Shown one piece after another: positions 12,404 through 23,414 of a stretch of DNA of 64,000 nucleotides. This DNA is from Lepidurus packardi (taxonomy: Eukaryota; Arthropoda; Branchiopoda; Notostraca; Triopsidae), in assembly GCA_023053545.1 (NCBI GenBank), contig JAKZAN010000006.1, positions 315,001 to 379,000 of the forward strand. Reading direction: 5' to 3'. The stretch's first letter is position 1. Each line of letters opens with the position of its first letter. The position numbers were made by a program, and so were the translations under genes. The notes below the pieces were generated by a model. That model was not told the DNA's origin. It saw nothing but the letters and a program-made list of their open reading frames with translations, and made no database searches.

Positions 12404-13061
12404 TTAGAATGCCCTGTAAAGAAAAGAAAAACGTTAGTATCTTAAATGTTGACTTGAAATGTAGAAACAAAAGAGTTTTACTTGGCCAAAATTCCGTCTT
12501 TCTTTGCCAATCGGTTAATGCAATCGTCAGACTCGCCCTAAACCACAAAGTTTTAGTATAATTAACAGTGTAACTTAAAAAAGCTTGACAAAGCTTTAGT
12601 ATATTACCATTCTGCGAATCGGTCCGCAGACGGCGTAGGTCTTGGCGCTGCTCAAAGCCAAGCCGGTCTTTTCGTCAACGTCCGAGATGTTGAGCTGGAT
12701 GGAAGCGTGGTCCTTAGCATGGATAATGCGGTTGCTGGCCGAGCTGTAAAGAGAAAAAACGTGTTAGATCATAGTCGTAAAACCCAATGATAAGGCGTGG
12801 TTATAGTTTCTGGTTCTGTAGCTTTAATAAACCATTGCAAATAGACAGTCAAGCATTCTGATACCATACATCCTATGTTAAAAGTAGTTGGTATTTAAAC
12901 AGTATTTAAAGCTAATATTTAGCTAACTTTTGAAGTCACAAATGACAAATTGGTAGTACAATAAGTTAAGAGTTTAGTTAATTTTACTAGGCGATAGAAG
13001 GGTTTATTTACCATTTCCTGGGGATGTACAAGTCAACGAATTCTCCGGCGTCGTTTTGCAT
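12404..13061 (-). CDS. RpS21: Small ribosomal subunit protein eS21
   Basis: Structural protein of the 40S ribosomal subunit. Four exons, 13012-13061, 12608-12743, 12482-12537 and 12404-12413, join in phase to 83 residues, the usual length of eS21. The start [20 protein letters not shown] and the motif [10 protein letters not shown] are diagnostic of the family. The last coding exon is only 10 nt. Without it the frame would stop two residues early; with it the protein ends in KAF, matching the usual K-N-F-type end. An acceptor-like site just upstream of the start (near 13075) hints at a 5' UTR intron. AATAAA follows the stop at the complement of 12382-12387. PDCD5 lies upstream on the same strand. 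Confidence 0.95.
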
Positions 13062-13813
13062 TTTGGTTGGGTAGAGGCTGGCAGAAAATATCCCAAATAA
13101 TAATATACCACAAACTCCACGCGTGTAATGGCGGCGTCGGGAAACTCGGGAGAGGAGCGCGGCACGGTGTAGGAGAGGTTTCGATAGTCGCAGTTCCCTT
13201 TAGTTGCACGTGTTTGACGCTAGCGCCAGTCGCGGTTCCTACCTTCAACTATTTAACTGCTCATAATTTCATTGATAAGTCATTTTTTTATTTAAGTTTA
13301 ATAGGAGGTATATTAAAATTGTATAAATAAATATAATAAATAGTATATAAAATTAAAGGCTTTGGAAAATAAAGCATTAAACAAGAATGAGATCTATTAT
13401 TCCTTATGTTTGTGAATTTTTCGACTACATTAGAAATTATAATTTAAACATTCTTTAGCAAGCTACTAACTTGACTATACTAGTATACTTTAAATGTTAC
13501 TAAGTGACTAAAGTCTTTAAATTTGAGAAATAATTAAACTAATTACTAAAATATTTTTAAAAAAAACATCGATTTTCCTTTTACGCAAGAACTTTTACGC
13601 AAAAGAGGTTTGAATGGATTAGAGAGAAAATGTATAACCTTTCAGCAAACCAAGGGACGTATTCTACTTGTATTTTCGAATCGTGGAAGCTGGAGGCATG
13701 TGTAAAACAAAACAAAGCATTAATGCCAAGAAATTAACAAGTTATTTGAATAAATTCACTTCACCAACTTAAAAAATAAGGGATTTGTTAAGAGAGAAAT
13801 ACAAAGAATACAG
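13062..13813. other. Spacer between PDCD5 and RpS21
   Basis: Holds the RpS21 promoter and probable 5' UTR near 13063-13250, a GC-richer patch, followed by AT-rich DNA that includes the PDCD5 3' UTR. No further gene is seen. Confidence 0.5.
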
Positions 13814-14376
13814 CTAATCGTCATCCAAAGCAGCTCGTCTTCGGTCAAAGTTGACCTTCGTCTTGGAGCCCTGGTGTTCGTTAACTTGCTGTAATAGTCC
13901 AATAAATTCCTGTTCGCCCAACTTCCTGTTCAGTTGACCAGATCCTCCCATATTAATGAGCATGTTCTCGATCTCAGCCGCTTTCTCTGGTTTGACAGCT
14001 CGTAAATTACTCACTAAAGGGTAAAGGACAGACATTTAAGCTACAGAAAATATTCTGAACCGATTTGAAACATACAACGCGCTCGTGCGTGCTGGTCAAG
14101 CACTTGTGACAGGATCGAGTTCCGAACGTCGACTTGACGTGCTCGCTTTTCCTCTTCAGCACCTGGTTCCTCTCCCTAATTTAAAGACAAGCAAACTGAT
14201 TAGCTTGACATAAATTCAGTTCCTCTTTAGACTTTAAACAGACAATCAGATTGAGACGAATTATAAAATTAAAATCAGTAATTTTTGGTAAACGATCCTA
14301 CTTGGCGAGCTCCATTTCGCTCTTGTAATTGAGCTAAGCGACGATCACGTAATTTTTGCAAATCTTCATCAGCCAT
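13814..14376 (-). CDS. PDCD5: Programmed cell death protein 5 homologue
   Basis: Small helical DNA-binding protein of the PDCD5/TFAR19 family, linked in animals to apoptosis and chaperonin function. Three exons, 14302-14376, 14079-14175 and 13814-14013, give 123 residues, close to the human 125. It begins MADEDLQKLRDRRLAQLQ. The core VRNSILSQVLDQHARA and SNLRAVKPEKA, and the basic VNFDRRRA before an acidic DDD end, match the family. The methionine frame that opens at 14035 reads out of the second intron and is not the start. The gene is divergent from a TMEM14 gene, with 666 bp between the two start codons. Confidence 0.93.
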
Positions 14377-15042
14377 GGCTTTTTTTATTGAGATTTTTAA
14401 GCCAAATCGTCGAATTTACGTTTGTTTTGTTGATAGAAAAAATTCCTTGGCAAGGTCTGTTTAGTAAGGTAAGATCAACATAGATGGCGGAAGCTGCAAG
14501 TATTTTTAAACAAATTATTTTCGGCAGGAGCTCCGAATTGACGGTCAGTGCATAGCAGGAATAAACCACACCCCTTCAGGAAATGTCCTGCCGTTACTGA
14601 TGCCTTAAGCTGAATCCACACGCTATTAGCAATCTCGACCGTTTGAAAATGACTACTGCTTAAGAGACGCATGTTAAAATGAAAGCTGTTTAGGTTAGGT
14701 TAAATTAGGTTAAGTTAGGTAGGATTAGTTTAGTTAGGTTAAGTTACGTTAACGTTTATTCTTATGGTTCTAAGCACCTTGCGGCGTAAAAGCGAAATAA
14801 GGTATGGTTGGCTGCGGATCCCTAGTCACCGCCTACAACCTGGCTGCAATCAGCTGTTTAGTATCCACGCACTGCGTGTCATTGAGCCACTCTTATCACG
14901 TTGTACATCACAGGGACAGTAAACAAAGCAACATAGTGAAAACTTATACATTCCAGTGCAGAGACTGCAATTATTGTATACACTTCTCGAAGCTGCCGTT
15001 AGTTCTTGCTATTTCTAGTGAAATTATCTATAATTTGCAACT
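14377..15042. promoter_or_regulatory. Shared upstream region of PDCD5 and TMEM14
   Basis: A 666-bp spacer between two divergent start codons, so both promoters must lie here. It includes the TTAGG-like run described separately. No TATA box stands out on either side. Confidence 0.5.
14689..14750. repeat. Degenerate TTAGG-like run
   Basis: TTTAGGTTAGGTTAAATTAGG continues as degenerate TTAGG, TTAAG and TTACG steps for about 60 bp. TTAGG is the usual arthropod telomere repeat. Here it is interstitial, within the PDCD5/TMEM14 divergent spacer. Confidence 0.7.
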
Positions 15043-15964
15043 ATGGGCATCGATTTCGCGACTTATGGCTATGCGCTGCTTGTGTCATCTGGAGGCGTCA
15101 TGGGCTATGTTAAAGCCGGTAAGTCTAGCCGGCAAGAGTATTTCTTAAATTACATTCTTGTATCTTTAATTAATGCCACACATTCAGTTATTGCTAGAAG
15201 TTAACCGTATATGTTTAAAAATATCCGAGATAATTGTATAAAGCTGTTTTATGACCAGAATTTGCATGTTAGCGGCCGTTTATGTTAAACATTTGACCCG
15301 AAGGTAATCCAACACCAACCGAGTAGATAAAACCAGCATTCCCTTTGGTTCTAGCCTAGTTTTAGCGTTCAAGCTCAATTACATGGAATAAAATACAAAC
15401 TTCGGTTTGGTTTCGGGTCCGCGGGTTGCTCTGGGTTCCAGTTTCGAAAGCGGTTTGCTCCGCAACTATTAAACATACGATATCTAATTAACTAAATAAA
15501 CTAACAATACTGTCTTAACGTATGAGCCATTATTGTTCCTTTATCTATTCGTATTTGTATTTATTTAGTTTAGCATTAGTGAAGACTATTTGCTTGAAAA
15601 TAGTTGAATCCGCTGTATTACACTCTAAACCAAATATGGGGCACAGGTAGTCTGCCATCGTTGGGCATGGGGCTCTTCTTTGGCGCGTTGATTGGCATCG
15701 GCGCTTACCAAACCTCGCAAGATCCCCGTAACTACCAATTAGCTTTCGGCACCAGTGCTGCCCTGGCGGCGTTTATGGGCAAAAGGTTCCTTGATTCCGG
15801 AAAAGTCATGCCAGCTGGCTTGATCTGCGGCATCAGGTAACCTAACCATCCCTTTACTTCCCTATAATTAATTCCAAAAATTCTCTTTCAAAAATACCAG
15901 TCTCCTCATGGTGGCCCGATTCGGTGCTCGTGCCGCAGGCCTCGTTTCTGTCAAGAACGATTAA
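15043..15964 (+). CDS. TMEM14 family membrane protein (first copy)
   Basis: A small multi-pass membrane protein of the TMEM14 family; TMEM14C in vertebrates acts in the mitochondrial inner membrane in porphyrin and haem metabolism. Exons 15043-15118, 15647-15836 and 15901-15964 give 109 residues, a normal family length. Diagnostic features are MGYVKAGSLPSL, then [13 protein letters not shown], and [10 protein letters not shown] in the last hydrophobic segment. AATAAA follows at 16053-16058. The ZP-domain gene ends tail-to-tail 260 bp to the right. A paralogue with the same intron positions lies at 25903-26647. Confidence 0.92.
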
Positions 15965-16224
15965 ATTATTCTGTTTTTCGAAAACTATTTCGGGTTTCTT
16001 TTTGTTTCTTAGTTCCATTTTTGGTACTTCTTTATGGGTGTTTTTATAAACAAATAAAAAGGCTTAAACAGATTTAGAAAATTTTGATTTGTAATATACC
16101 AAAACCCTGCCAGCAGGTTTCACTTTCACTTTTTCACCCCAATAATTTCTCTCCATATAATAAAATCTGTCTTTGAGCGAATTTTCATGGAGAATTAATT
16201 GGAAAAAAAATAGGAAAAAGGTTT

Positions 16225-19200
16225 TCAATATTTTCCAGAGACAGAAGAGAACGCGTGAAAGGAAGAGGCGGGGTAAGTCGAATCCGAACCGGGGATAGAC
16301 CGCACTTTGATGCAGAGCAACGCGGTTAGAATGGATGAGCCAATGAGGATCAGGAGCATCACTATGAGTCCAATGGTGAAGCTAGCCATGGACATGCACA
16401 CTTCTTCAGGCGAAGATAAAAGATGTCCTAGAGTACAAGGGAAAAGAGGCAAAGTTTCTTAAATGTGAAGACAATGAACACCAAAGACTGCGGAAGGTGA
16501 GGATGAACGAAGATAAACCAGAACCTTCACATTGTTGCACCAGTTGGTTGTAAAAAAGGGTACGAAAACATCGTTTTTATTCATTGCAAATGTTGAAAAG
16601 GCCATTTGGGGGACGAGACATCTTTTGAAAATATAAAGCTTTGGGGGGACATGGAGAGTAAGTTTCAGTACCATAGCATAGGAAGAGCAATATCTTCTTT
16701 GAGATTACTGTAACACAGCTAACTGATCACTTTTTAGTCAGTTTTATCAGTTTCGTCCGAGTATTGAGAAGATGAAAAAGTCAGCTAGGGGACAAGTATA
16801 AGGGTATCGAGTAAGGTTTTTGTAGGCAAACATGTGAAGGTTGTCTAGTCTTAGTCTTTGCGGTCCAACTCACCAGATGTCAGTGACACTACCGATGCAC
16901 CGTCAGCGTAGTTAATATCCTCGGGCGATAGGACCCGCAAGCGACGGGCCAATCGGAAGGGATCTGAGGTTTCCACTGTGGCATTGGTTGTGACTTGTCG
17001 TCGTGTTCGTCCTCGTACGTCGATCTATAGGAATTGAAGGGATTAAAGGCATAAAGATTGGAGAAAAAGTTTGATTCGTTTTACTTGGCCGACTCCGGAT
17101 GAAGCATCTTCAGGGCATATGTTGCATTGGTTCTTGCACAATTCAATGTTGCATTCCATGAAGACGTCCATGTGATCGGGGAATTTGAAGGCTTGGAAGA
17201 AGGCGTAAGCGATGATGGACACGCCGTTACGACCCGCGGTCTGCCGGGTTTTCTGCCACGGTCCCATGAGCTTCTTCTTGAGGACGCATCCGCGGCTGTC
17301 GGTCAAGGTGATGGGGTTGTTGCGGTTTCCTTCGTGAGCAATGCAGTCCTTGACGTGGATGTCAAAGTTCGGGTCGCCTTCGACGGAAATCACCATCGTC
17401 ATGGTCTCGCCGATCTTGACCAGCCCAGTAACAGGCGAGGCGAACGGTCCCTTTCCAATCTGAGATATTAAGTTTTTTGAGATATTAAGATATGAAGTTT
17501 TTAGCCATTTGAAAGTATTTGGGGGAAAGCATTTAGAACAGGACAGGATTTCGAACCTGGATGTCCATGAAGGCGTTCGCAGTGTCTCCACTGAAGGATA
17601 CGATCTGCTGATCGAGCATGTCGACGTTGAAAGCATAGGTGACGGTTTTCTCTAGAGATCCTTCCCAGAGACAGCGAATACGACGGGAGATATCCCAGAC
17701 CTTTTAGAGAGTTGAACAAAATTCGTAAGTGGTTAGGAAGAAATGTGGACTAGGTTCTAGGTTGGAGCTTGTTTCACCTCTTGGATGCCAGGCTCGTTCT
17801 GCAGAATGATGACGTTCTCCAAGTAGGCTTGCCCTCCAGCGGCGAGCTGGTCAATGAATTGGGAGCCACAGGACTCTAAGCGGATGGTGAACTCGTAGAA
17901 ATCGCGGTTGCTGTTGAACTCTACGTAGTGACATGTGTTGACACTGTAGAATCCCTGTAAAGGTTTTCAGTCGAGATTAGATTGAGGCCTGACACGTGTC
18001 GTTGTTTTGTACCTTGGAGTAGATAAGGCCGTTGAACACGCGATCAAAGGTGATGCGGACCACCATGGATTCCTTGGCGCACGTCACGTCCAACGAGACG
18101 ACCTGAGCCATTTGTTGGGTTGGCAGTTGAGGCATGAGGGCATTCGAGTCGAGGTCTAGGACGACAGTTTGAGACGGTGGGGGAACAAACTGCTGCTGTG
18201 GGATGAACGGTTGAGGAGGCTGAACTGGTTGAGGTGGCCGAGGAGGAAGGGGCTGAGGTACCGGCGGAGGATTGAAAACGGGGATAGGCTGGACGGTTAC
18301 GGTCAATTGAGGAAACGGCTGAGCCGGGGAGAAGGGTGGCCGGATGGTCGACTGGAACTGTTGTGGTGGTGGTAGTTTCTGGGGTGGTGGCGGCTGCGCA
18401 ATTATTTGCGGTGGTGGAGCTTGTTGAGGTTGAGGTTGAGGGATGAAAGGCACGGACAGGGGATGCACTGTAAAAGGAGCGCGATTTCAATAGCCAAAAC
18501 TTGAACTTGAGATAAAAACTTGAAAACCGGTTATGAGCTGAGGATGGGCCCAGCCGGAAAGCGTAAGGACCACTTGCACCACTTGCGGAAAGGTCTTGCT
18601 CGCACGGGAACTATGCTATCGTGTGGAACATCTCAAGCTACGTTTCCCTAAGTTGGACTTTCTCCCTGTCTTCCCTTTACAGAAACAGCGAACTCAAAAG
18701 AAAGGCGATGGACGGTTATGGAAAGCCAATAAGAATGTAAAAGCCTCGCGAGTCTATTAGTGTTAACCTTGTTCTTCTAAAATGAAGGAAGGGATGGGAT
18801 TCTGCACGCGCGTGACGTAGATTTTTCAAACCGCTAAACTCTCCACTCCAGAACATGAAATGCAAATGTGTCATGCATGGAGGAAGTGACGCGGATTCTG
18901 TTATACCACGCCGTGTCATTAACTCATGAACGTATACATATTACAGTGTACCCCTTAACCGATCAAGGTGGAAGGTGAATGTAGCTCGAAAGCACGAAGA
19001 GCAGATGTGGAAAGGGTTGAGATGGGAATTGCTCTGCTTTTAGCCCAACTGAGATGCAAATTGAAAGTCTGATATGGAATTCGTGACACTTATAGAAGCC
19101 TGCTTTACTCTCCTTGTTCTCTCTCTCTTGCTTTCTTTCAGGACCTAACGTTCTGGTTTAGCACATGATGTCTAAAAACGTGTTTGGCCTTCTTCCGTTC

Positions 19201-19536
19201 AGACGCTACATGAAGAATGTGCCCTTAATAGGTTTTTTTGTGTACGGGCTTACCTGTTGTTACGGGAAAGTTAAAGCTCTGATTCGGGGGAATGTATTGG
19301 TAAGCCTGTGGGCCTCCTTGTCGTTTATTAAGTGCACCACGTTGAAATGCATCCGCATCGGCCCCCGTCGTTCGATGTTCCGCAGGCAGTCCGCACAAAA
19401 CGCCCTAATGAGATTAACCATTCAGATTAAACAACTACGGAGATCCATTTTTTAGTTGATTGAAGTCAATAACAAGACATAGGGGGCTTACGCTAGCCAG
19501 GAGCCCGAACAGTAGGACTCGTATTCCGTGTTCCAT
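16225..19536 (-). CDS. ZP-domain transmembrane protein, cuticle/apical matrix type
   Basis: Probably an apical extracellular matrix protein of the insect dusky/cypher/nyobe group. Eight exons (19492-19536, 19254-19404, 18013-18467, 17778-17954, 17557-17700, 17085-17459, 16874-17024, 16225-16427) join in phase to 566 residues. Order: signal peptide (MEHGIRVLLFGLLAS, continuing into exon 2), a short linker with a KR site, a Pro/Gln-rich stretch at about residues 75-180, the ZP domain from about 188 to 440 with VVSLDVTC, a CGS motif and CNIELCKNQC, a furin-type RGRTRR site near 453-458, then a transmembrane helix at about 516-538 and a short tail. That is the standard layout of a ZP protein released by cleavage before the membrane. 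Exon 2 was placed by phase and is the least certain part. Confidence 0.88.
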
Positions 19537-21558
19537 TTTCGGCGATGCGACTACAAAGGATTCCAATTAGTCTATTAAGTAGCCCAAGCCATCATACTAA
19601 CGTAATCCGAGTCTAATGAGGTGTTTAAGCAAGCCCTAATACAAAATAATTGAGTGACAAGCAAACGTACTTTTGCGGAAAGTTGGTCCTTTAAGGGGCT
19701 GAAAGTGTCGTGGGATTCAAAGTTGAAGGAAGTTCGCAGGAAACGACACTGGGGCCTTAACACACTGGCGATTAGTCCCGTACTGAAGACGGTTGGGATA
19801 GAGTGCTGTTGGTCTTGTATTTTCCGAAAGCTTTTTATAGGAAATCCAGGCCAGTGGGTAAGACGCGGCTGGCTGACCTACTCTTATTCGTCGCAACAAG
19901 CAAACTCCTCTTCTTTACCCCGCGGGGCGCTTTAGCTTTCATATTCCAAAAGCTCAACCACTTCCCTTTTTATTTGAACAAGCCATATATAATATGTTAA
20001 GTAATAACAATGGTTAGTGCGTGGATGGTGTTTCTTTCTTTCTTTCTGGTTCTACCCGTGGAAAGTGACAAGGTCCTTTTTCAATTGCTTGAACGCGCTA
20101 CTTAATACATGCACTCAACCACCTTCCTGTTACAAGCTTTACTATAGAGTCTTCATCCGTCTCATATCCAGTCATCGTAATCATCCTAATCATCCTAAAC
20201 ATCCGGCTTATTAAGAGCTTACCATTTGGTCATCATCCTTCTAACATCCAGTAATCATTAGCAATCATCCTAAATTCAAAGTTCTTAAAGCTGTTAAGGT
20301 TTCCTTAAGCTTTTACCGTACTTAGAGTTCTTAACATTTCTATAGTTAACTTTTAGGGAAATCAAGGTATTGGAAGCTTGAGCTTTCACCATCTTCCGGT
20401 GCATGAACACTTTTTGAACCGTAGAGTGACCTTTTGCTTCTCTTATTAGACAGCTCAGGGCGACGGCACACATCATTGGGCAGCATTACCATCATTGCTG
20501 AATGTGATATCACGCAGAGTCTACATTGAAGAGGGAGTGTTGGGTTTGGGGAAAGTCAATACATGTGCGAAAAGGGAAAGATGTTGACATGGCGTAAGAA
20601 TGGGGAAAAGCCTTCGTAATCTCTTTTTGGTCAATGCTGCCGTATCTGATTTAAGGTTTGCTCAAATGGTCAGTAGGCGAAAAGAGAAAGGTATGGAGCA
20701 CCGTTGAAAGCTGAAACTTTACGAAAAGAAGAAGCTCGTCATTTTCTTTGGGTACATTTATTGCAATGAAAACCTGCACAGCCAATCTTCCCCGACTTTC
20801 ACCGCCACATTACTGTATATTCTTTTAACGACGAGAAAGCTGCTGTAGCCCAAGAAAAGAACACAACCTTTGATCATGTTAAGATTATATTAGTTTATTA
20901 TTTTATTATAGTATTTTCCCTGGGTAGGGTATGTATCGCGTGGAACTGAAGCGGTGACACATCAACATTCAGTCTTATCAAAGTCAAATATGTCGACTTG
21001 GCAACTGTAAGGTCCAACTGTGAGTTGTTATCAGCGTGTCTTTCCTCGTAAGAACGTACGGATTTGCTGTTGCTAAAGGATCTTACGCAAGAACCCTGTG
21101 TTTGTGATTGAAATGGACTGCGATTGTATTGTACATCCCCTGGTGCTAGGGGAAAGATTGAGGGAAACGTAAGAAATGGAAAGCCATGGACCGTATGTTG
21201 TGTGGATTGCGTAAAGAAGCAGGTGCGTCTTCACTTTCACAATAAAACATCATTATTCCCACTTTTACGATGCGTTCAACGCCTGTGACGGTCCATTATA
21301 CCACGGTCCTTGATTTCCAAAGTAAAAGCCCCTTGGTTGAGGGTAAACAGCATGCTGCATCATGTGCTTGATCCGTAAGTTGAAGGTCTAGTGTTTTCCC
21401 TCTTCAACATTATGCAGAGTGAGATGTATTGCGAAGTGAAGGCAAGGATCTGCTGTCTAGATTTAGAATGGACTGTATTGCTGATTTCCTTTTAGTTGAT
21501 CCGTTACACTTATTAAGTCAAGGACGATCCATTACATCATCAATCTACCCTAAACCCT
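19537..21558. other. Gene-free spacer
   Basis: The ZP gene's promoter region is at the left. Nothing else recognisable: short frames only, with runs such as CATCCTAATCATCC near 20170-20260. No exon chain supports a gene. Confidence 0.5.
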
Positions 21559-22180
21559 AGCGTATTGAGTCAATACTGTATTCTGTATTGCAACAGTTGG
21601 AAGCTTTTCGAGGTAAAAACAACACTAAAGGAACTGGAATGCGTTTTCAAAGTATTAGGCGTTTTATTAGGAAGTCTTCTACTAAGAACCCTTTGTTTTT
21701 TTACGCTAAGATACGCTAAGAAACCGTAGCGTATTGAGTCAATACTGTATTCTGTATTGCAGCAGTTGGAAGCTTTTGAGAGAAAAACAACACGAAAGGA
21801 ACTGGAATGCGTTTTCAAAGTATTAGGCGCTTTATTAGGATGTCTTCTACTAAGAACCCTTTGTTTTTTACGCTAAGAAACCGTAGCGTATTGAGTCAAT
21901 ACATCTGTATTGTAACAGTTGGAAGCTTTTCGAGATAAAAACAACACTAGATGAACTGGAATGCGTTTTCAAAGTATTAGGCTCTTTATTAGGTGTCTTC
22001 TACTAAGAATACGCTAAGATACGCTAAGAAACCGTAGCGTATTGAGTCAATACATCTGTATTGCAACAGTTGGAAGCTTTCGAGATAAAAACAACATTAG
22101 ATGAACTGGAATGCTTTTTCAAAGTATTAGGAGGTTTATTAGGTGTCTTCTACTAAGAACCCTTTGTTTTTTAGAAGGTT
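21559..22180. repeat. Four tandem ~150-170-bp repeats
   Basis: AGCGTATTGAGTCAATAC starts at 21559, 21728, 21885 and 22036, giving steps of 169, 157 and 151 bp. Shared blocks include CAACAGTTGGAAGCTTTT, GGAACTGGAATGCG and TTCTACTAAGAACCC. The array stops just short of the ferritin stop codon, so the last unit may be part of the ferritin 3' UTR. Confidence 0.85.
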
Positions 22181-22217
22181 TAAGTGCATTACCAAGTAAA
22201 TTCACGGAATTTCACAC

Positions 22218-23003
22218 TTATGCCAGAAGCTTCCGATCGAACATCCAGTCGGCCAACTTGGGACTCTTTTGCTTCAACGATATCAATGTGTTGAAGAGAC
22301 CAGCGAGGTACCGCTGTCCTTCCATTTGCTCCTTGAGGAATTCAGTGGTTAGGAAGTCGGCGGCCTGGTGATCAATGCATGTCAACAATGATTAGAAAGG
22401 AAAGCGAAGGGTTGTAGTTGAGGTTATGGTACTTGGTGGTCTTCTTCTTGGCTGCAGACATCAACGATCTTCTTGATGTGCAGCGTTACCTCCTTTTCCA
22501 TCTCCAAAGCTTTCTTCAACACGTCGCTGGAGGTGGACCAGGTGCTCTCGGAGGTAAAAGGCTCCAGCATGCTAGGCAACCACTGGTTGTCATTGAAACC
22601 TCGCATGCGGAGGTAACGCAATAAGCTCAAAGCGTGGGAGCGCTCTTCGTCAGCCATGTGGAACATCGCTTTGGCTAGTCCAGGGCGATTCACCGTGAAT
22701 TCGTTGGCCCAGGAGCCCTGAACAAGGACAGCATCAACACATTTAGTATCCCCGAGTTTGGGGTTCAACATTCAAAACGTTACCATGCTGAGGTACGTCA
22801 AGCTAGCTTTCAGCTCTCGCTCGAGGTGGTTGTGGATGCTCGTCATGCAGCCGTCACCGGTAGTCATGTCGTCCTTGGCGGCTAACTTGACTGCAAAGAC
22901 CAAGAAATTACTTAACTGAAACACTTGATCCACTCTAACTGTCCGTACCTTCCGCGGCGCAGCATCCGACCACCGTAAGCGCAATGAGGTACAAGACCCT
23001 CAT
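22218..23003 (-). CDS. Fer1HCH: Secreted ferritin, heavy-chain type
   Basis: Iron-storage subunit with ferroxidase activity, entering the secretory pathway as in insects. Exons 22949-23003, 22784-22890, 22433-22717 and 22218-22364 give 197 residues. The N-terminus MRVLYLIALTVVGCCAAE is a signal peptide. Compared with human H ferritin, all ferroxidase residues are present: Glu27 and Tyr34 in RELKASLTYLSM, Glu61/Glu62/His65 in DEERSHA, Glu107 in LEMEKEV and Gln141 in LKEQMEG. It is head-to-head with the light-chain gene, start codons 411 bp apart, the same arrangement as Fer1HCH/Fer2LCH in Drosophila. A poor candidate for an iron-responsive element lies in the 5' UTR. Confidence 0.93.
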
Positions 23004-23414
23004 CTTTTTTTGGTTGAAACAAAGTTAAGTACACTGACTACGACAATTGACGATGAGTAACTGAGCGATGGCAGTGAGTTAGGTGGTCAGAAAAGCTTGT
23101 ATACTGTGCGGCCGATCCGACCGTGGTCACGCGTCAGCTTTAGGAGGTTCAAGAGATAAAGGGACAGTTCGGGCGATAGTCGGCGCGACACGACAGTGAT
23201 AAACTACGGTGATTGTGGTCAGACAGGGAGGTTACTTGTCACGGGACGCTAAGCTCTTGAACGAACCCACTTAAACTTTGATTTGAGGAGGTCTGCAACG
23301 TCCGCGACGTGATGTAAACCAGGGACCACCGGCCCTAGGTTCGGTTCCTGATAAGGTGTACAGGCCCCGGCAACCGTCAGTCACATCAAGTCCGCCGAAA
23401 GGTCGATACGTACG
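23004..23414. promoter_or_regulatory. Shared ferritin promoter region
   Basis: The 411-bp spacer between the two ferritin start codons holds both promoters. On the plus strand an arthropod-type initiator TCAGTC (23377-23382) lies 29 bp after a TATA-like GATAAGG (23350-23356), a plausible start site for the light-chain gene. On the minus strand CAGTGT (complement of 23031-23036) has a C exactly six bases upstream, as in iron-responsive elements, but only three of the five upper-stem pairs form. Confidence 0.5.

Noticed and set aside
17127..17471. 114-codon plus-strand frame opposite the ZP gene
   Set aside because: Shadow of ZP-gene exon 6, whose minus-strand reading has clear ZP-domain motifs.
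19165..19455. 96-codon plus-strand frame
   Set aside because: It overlaps ZP-gene exon 2 on the opposite strand, whose phase fits the flanking exons and completes the secreted N-terminus.
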